Source of the DNA: Geosiphon pyriformis
Lineage: Eukaryota > Glomeromycota > Glomeromycetes > Archaeosporales > Geosiphonaceae
Assembly: GCA_016748015.1 (NCBI GenBank)
Contig: JAAOMT010000659.1
Location: forward strand, 124,001 to 188,000
DNA: 64,000 bases
Reading direction: 5' to 3'
Shown here: one piece after another, positions 60,161 to 64,000 of the stretch
How the letters are laid out: every line of letters begins with the position of its first letter
Numbering within the stretch: the first letter of the stretch is position 1
Position numbers and translations under genes: made by a program
The notes under the pieces: generated by a model
What the model was told of the DNA's origin: nothing
What the model saw: the letters and a program-made list of their open reading frames with translations, nothing else
The model's database searches: none

Positions 60161-61600
60161 AAAATAATAGATTGATCCCCAAATTTGTCTCTAAGAAAAA
60201 CTTTTTTATTTAATAAAATGTTTTTAAATAATATTAAAACAAAATAGTGAAAATTATATACATGTATAATAATTTATTAATCTTAAATCAATTTTGTTAA
60301 ATAGTATGTAAAAAACTTTGTCAATAAAGATAACATTAACATAAATTCTTAGTCAAACTAGTTGTAAATTCTCAAACTCTCATATATATATTTTTGAATT
60401 GTTCATAATTTGCCAAATTATAAAAAACATATTGTCAAAAAAGTAAATAATAATATTAACAAAAACTTAATTAATTTTGGCTAAAAACTTAAATCTAAAA
60501 TAAATGATTAATCATTTATTGAATTCATTTTTCTAAATTCAATTTGGATATAATTTCTTTTTAGTAATTTTTATCATTTAAGAATATGCAATAGCAAGTT
60601 TGAATCTAATTTTTAATATTTTTAATTATTAAGGTAACTTTTATTATTATTTCAAAGTTATTACTTTTTATTTTATTAATATTTACAATTTATTAGTTAT
60701 TTTAAATAGTGCTTAATTAAAGAGCATGCTAAATTAGAATAGGTTCTTTTATATTTTTATATTTTTATATATATTAATAATTGCGTCAATTATAATTTAT
60801 TATATATTACGTATTACAGTGCTTTGATTTCGACTGTTATAATAAAATAATTTTCGTGTATGATTTTACCGGCTGTGAGAAGTTAACTTGTGTGGGTGAC
60901 CAGGATAATTAATATTCAGAATCTTGCTATGATTGAGAATGAGGGTGGCAAAGCATTGTAGCAGTGAATGGGAACACCAGTTACTCTGTGACAATTTAGT
61001 TGAATTGTAATGACTATAAAAGTACTTAAGAACTTAACAGTTGAATTTTATAGCGAATAAACAAAAATGGGTGACAGCAGAAATAACTAAGAGGTTTCGT
61101 GATATTGATAGTATTATCAATATAATCCATGTATCTGAATTCATATTGAAACGTTTGGAATTTTGACATTAAATTAAATTAAGATAATTAAAAATTTTAA
61201 TTTTTCAAAATTAATACTCTCAAGATTTTCTTACACATATTCGAATCGAAAATTATATGCTTTTTGAATACGTTTTAAAATATTTTAAAAGTAGTAGCAA
61301 ATTCTTATTACAACTATCACAATTTTTTTACTAAAGAATCCAATACTCTGTACACGAATTTCGATATCTTACATCTACTTGGTACAAAATTATAATTGAA
61401 AAATAATCTTTAAAATCTTGGTTACCTAGATGGAGTATGCTAAATATAAAAACTATTATTTGAAATTTCAGTAGACTAATGCTAAGAAATTTGCTTGAAC
61501 TAATGTAAATTTTATATTTTTATAAATACTTTGTAAAATCAAAATTTTAAACTGTCGAAATCAAAATCTTTTAAAGCCATCCAATCACTCACACTGTGTT
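60161..61600. other. intergenic stretch with a GC-richer island at 60865-61100
   Basis: Most of it is AT-rich and empty. The island contains GTGTGGGTGACCAGGAT, GGTGGCAAAGCATTG and TATAAAAG (61018-61025), followed by a purine/pyrimidine-balanced segment. No open frame of note is present. It could be an LTR remnant or a promoter without its gene. Confidence 0.4.
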
Positions 61601-61639
61601 CAATAAATCCACATCTGTTCCCAGTCACGTAATTGATTT

Positions 61640-64000
61640 TCCCAATCATCGGGCATTATTATACTTGATGGTTCGATATCTTGCAATTCGTCTTGTTCAT
61701 TATCCATCCTATATTAATTTAGTTCATTAGTAGGTTCATCAGTAGAAGGTTTATCGGTAGACTCATCGGCAACCTCATCGATAGGTGGTGCATTGGATCA
61801 GTTGAACAAGGTATTGTTCGTGGAAATTCGTTTTTTTCGTTGAAAAAAGTTAATTGAAGCATGAATCTGGCTTATAGCTAATACTTTTTCGTTCTAAATT
61901 TTAGAAAACAATAAGTTAGTTTATTTTAATAAAGAATAAATAAAAAAAACCTTATCTGGAGATGGTTTCGCCGGTTAATATGAATAAATCCTATTGAATT
62001 CCATAGTCGCTCTATAGATCCTGCATTGACACAAATTCCAAATAAACGTATTGCCAAAGGACCTAATTCTCTAGTTGAAGAGGAAGCAAATTCCCAAAAC
62101 CCCAATATATTTTCTTCAAATTGTTCATACGTTGTAAGATCAAAGGGATAATTTCGTTTTCTATATTCCTCTAGCTCAAGCAAAATGCAAATTGGCCGGC
62201 ATTCAAACCAGGCCTTATAATAATAGGTAATAAATTGAGCAAGATATGTAAAGTTCAAATTTTCAGTATTAGTTCTGAACCATGTATCACGAATATTTGG
62301 ATTTAAAAGAAAAGTCAACAATAATAATGGTTGTTCCCATTGCTCTCATCTTCACTCTAATTGTCAGATCATACATTGTGCCAAATCCTGATCTGAATAT
62401 TCTTCCCAAATTTTCAAAATCCCACCGAAAGCTTGTAATACTTCGTAAAGACGAGCAGTATCTGATTGTAATTTGTTGAGAGCTCCACAATAAGAAAGAA
62501 GCAAAAAATGCAGCCGCGTTATCGATTGCCAGAAATTGTCGTTAAGCAGAATCAATGTTATATTTCGTGGCAGATAAAGTTCATCGAGGTGGGTTGAAGG
62601 TTAACTTGATTCTTCATTACCAGTTGTAAGGCCTAGAGGTAATTCATGGGTGGTAGCTAGATTCTTGAAAAATTTAATGTTAAATTAAATCTTCAATTAA
62701 ATTAATAAATCTATAATTATATACTTACTCTTGAAGCTTGGCGAGATTTTATTAGACTTTTAAGACAATAACAATAAGAATTCCAACGAGTATCACCTGG
62801 ACAAACCAAGGTAATATAATTCGAATATATCCGTTTTTGTAATTCTCGAAGCTTTCCAATAAAATATTAATGAACTGCGTTACTAAAATAACTGACTATT
62901 GTTATTGTTTGTTTCGATGCGGTTTTGAATTCGTTAGATTCCTTGAATATATCACCCACGGCAAGATTACATTGATGAGCGAAACATGGAAGGAAAACAA
63001 ATTTTGGATATTGCAATCGTAGCCGGCGTCTGTTCAAAATAGTAATTAGAATATAAATTTTTAAAAAGAAATAATATATTATATTTACCTCGCAGCAGCA
63101 TATGCTGGTGCACTATCAGAAACAATTGCTAATAATTTAGCCCCTATATCTGACGCGTCTTTGATCATACTTTTAATTTTAGGAATAACTTCAATCATTC
63201 ATTCTCGTTCTGAGCTTATATCGATTGCCTCCCAAATTTGAACTTTGCTGGTTGATAAGATAACGAGCCAAAAATGTGTTGTTTTAGATCATTTTTCCAT
63301 CCGTCAAATGCTAAGGTAAACTTCAATGCTGTCTTCTTTTAGTTTTTGTTCACGTGACATAATCAAATTGGCTCTTTCAATATCTAGGATATGATTAGAT
63401 AGAGCACGTCGGCCAGGAAGGATTAGAGTTGGATTTAGAAACTTAAAAAACTCTTTATTTGCTGGATTTGTCATCTATTGGAAAGCCCATCCATTTGATA
63501 TTTTCATGTGAAGCAATATTTGTTCAAATTTTGGTTTCTCTTTTGCCGTAATTTTTCTAACAACAAAATTACTTATCGAATTCGATCGTGTTCTTCTTGA
63601 ACTTTGAGATGATGTAAGCATGGTAGAAGAAACATTGGAGATTACATCGCTTGTGTGAATATCATCGTCTATTAAAAAATTTAATTATTTATGTCTAACA
63701 CAACATACAGAATTACTAACTACTCACCTGATATGCTAGTGTTTCGGCGTTTTTTTGAACTTTGAGAAGTATCTGTTTCATTATCCGTCTTATTACAATA
63801 CGCGTCTACCACTTCTTGAGATTCTAGCTTAGCACAAAAATACGTGGATTTTTTTAGGTGATTTCGGACAGTATTTTTTTTTATTAGTGACCAGGTTTTT
63901 TAGAGCTTCTTCTTGACCGAGAGCTTCATCGCAAGCTTTGCATGTGCCGTAAGTATTGTGTTTATTCGTAGCTTTTACGCCAAGTATAATGATATCGTTC
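61640..64000 (-). pseudogene. hAT-family transposase with BED finger, intron-bearing, broken; continues beyond the window
   Basis: Exon blocks on the minus strand: from beyond 64000 to 63728, 63668-63089, 63029-62729, 62663-61951 and from 61893 downward, separated by introns of 54-59 bp with GT-AG ends. The BED-type finger reads TCKACDEALGQEEALKN, then after a one-base frameshift in an A-run near 63875 NTVRNHLKKSTYF. The transposase core reads DASDIGAKLLAIVSDSAPAY, FVFLPCFAHQCNLAVGDIF, CPGDTRWNSYCYCLKSL. The hAT C-terminal dimerisation region reads LGPLAIRLFGICVNAGSIER, LWNSIGFIHINRRNHL. Stops interrupt: one after NGWAFQ, one after RMEK, one after SSERE, others at 62370-62345, several at positions where Trp is expected. 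hAT enzymes cut and paste DNA with 8-bp target duplications. Ends of the element were not located. Confidence 0.8.

Noticed and set aside
60870-60915. 5S rRNA-like phrase GAAGTTAACTTGTGTGGG
   Set aside because: Only a short resemblance to the internal promoter; the rest of a 5S gene (both stems and length of about 120 nt) does not follow.

Overview
The window is extremely AT-rich eukaryotic nuclear DNA with one scaffold gap (N run 55080-55707). It holds short GT-AG introns of 58-97 bp and many decayed transposable elements. The host genes include a BTB-BACK-TLDc protein and a membrane-anchored kelch protein. This combination fits an arbuscular-mycorrhizal fungus (Glomeromycotina, Rhizophagus-like), where BTB/TLDc and kelch families and old transposons are expanded. 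The assignment is inference; no marker gene is present.

Layout. 1-3003: AT-rich, with a 40-bp tandem repeat and a possible old LTR. 3004-9765: a nearly full-length, inactivated minus-strand LINE (LINE-A) with RRM/zinc-knuckle ORF1 and EN-RT-RNase H ORF2. 9975-28920: a nested stack. An older repeat (R) is split by a second LINE (LINE-B, 28425 down to 10507). LINE-B is split by a full-length Ty3/gypsy element (12986-24137) with gag, protease, Cys-rich module, dUTPase, RT, RNase H, integrase and a 3' ORF. The gypsy element is itself interrupted by a reverse-orientation solo LTR (21535-22634, perfect ATGG target duplication). An uninterrupted copy of R at 38030-38990 confirms the order of insertion.

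32140-34760: a DDE transposase relic split by a Tc1/mariner element with terminal inverted repeats and TA duplications. 34830-35472: an eroded bromodomain gene. 42994-44494: the BTB-BACK-TLDc gene, intact except for one in-frame TAG. 46050-51010: a second, very decayed Ty3/gypsy relic carrying a short LINE 3' fragment. 54431-56303: the kelch gene, with signal peptide, introns, an 8-nt micro-exon and one transmembrane helix; the assembly gap lies inside it. 61640-64000: an intron-bearing hAT transposase pseudogene with a BED finger that runs off the window end.

Only the BTB-TLDc and kelch loci look like candidate working genes. The transposon copies share a decay pattern: Trp and Arg codons turned to stops, Asp to Asn at all four reverse-transcriptase catalytic motifs, and loss of zinc ligands. 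This suggests heavy G:C to A:T mutation of repeats. No prokaryotic features, CRISPR array, rRNA or convincing tRNA gene was seen. Domain boundaries were read by eye and are approximate.
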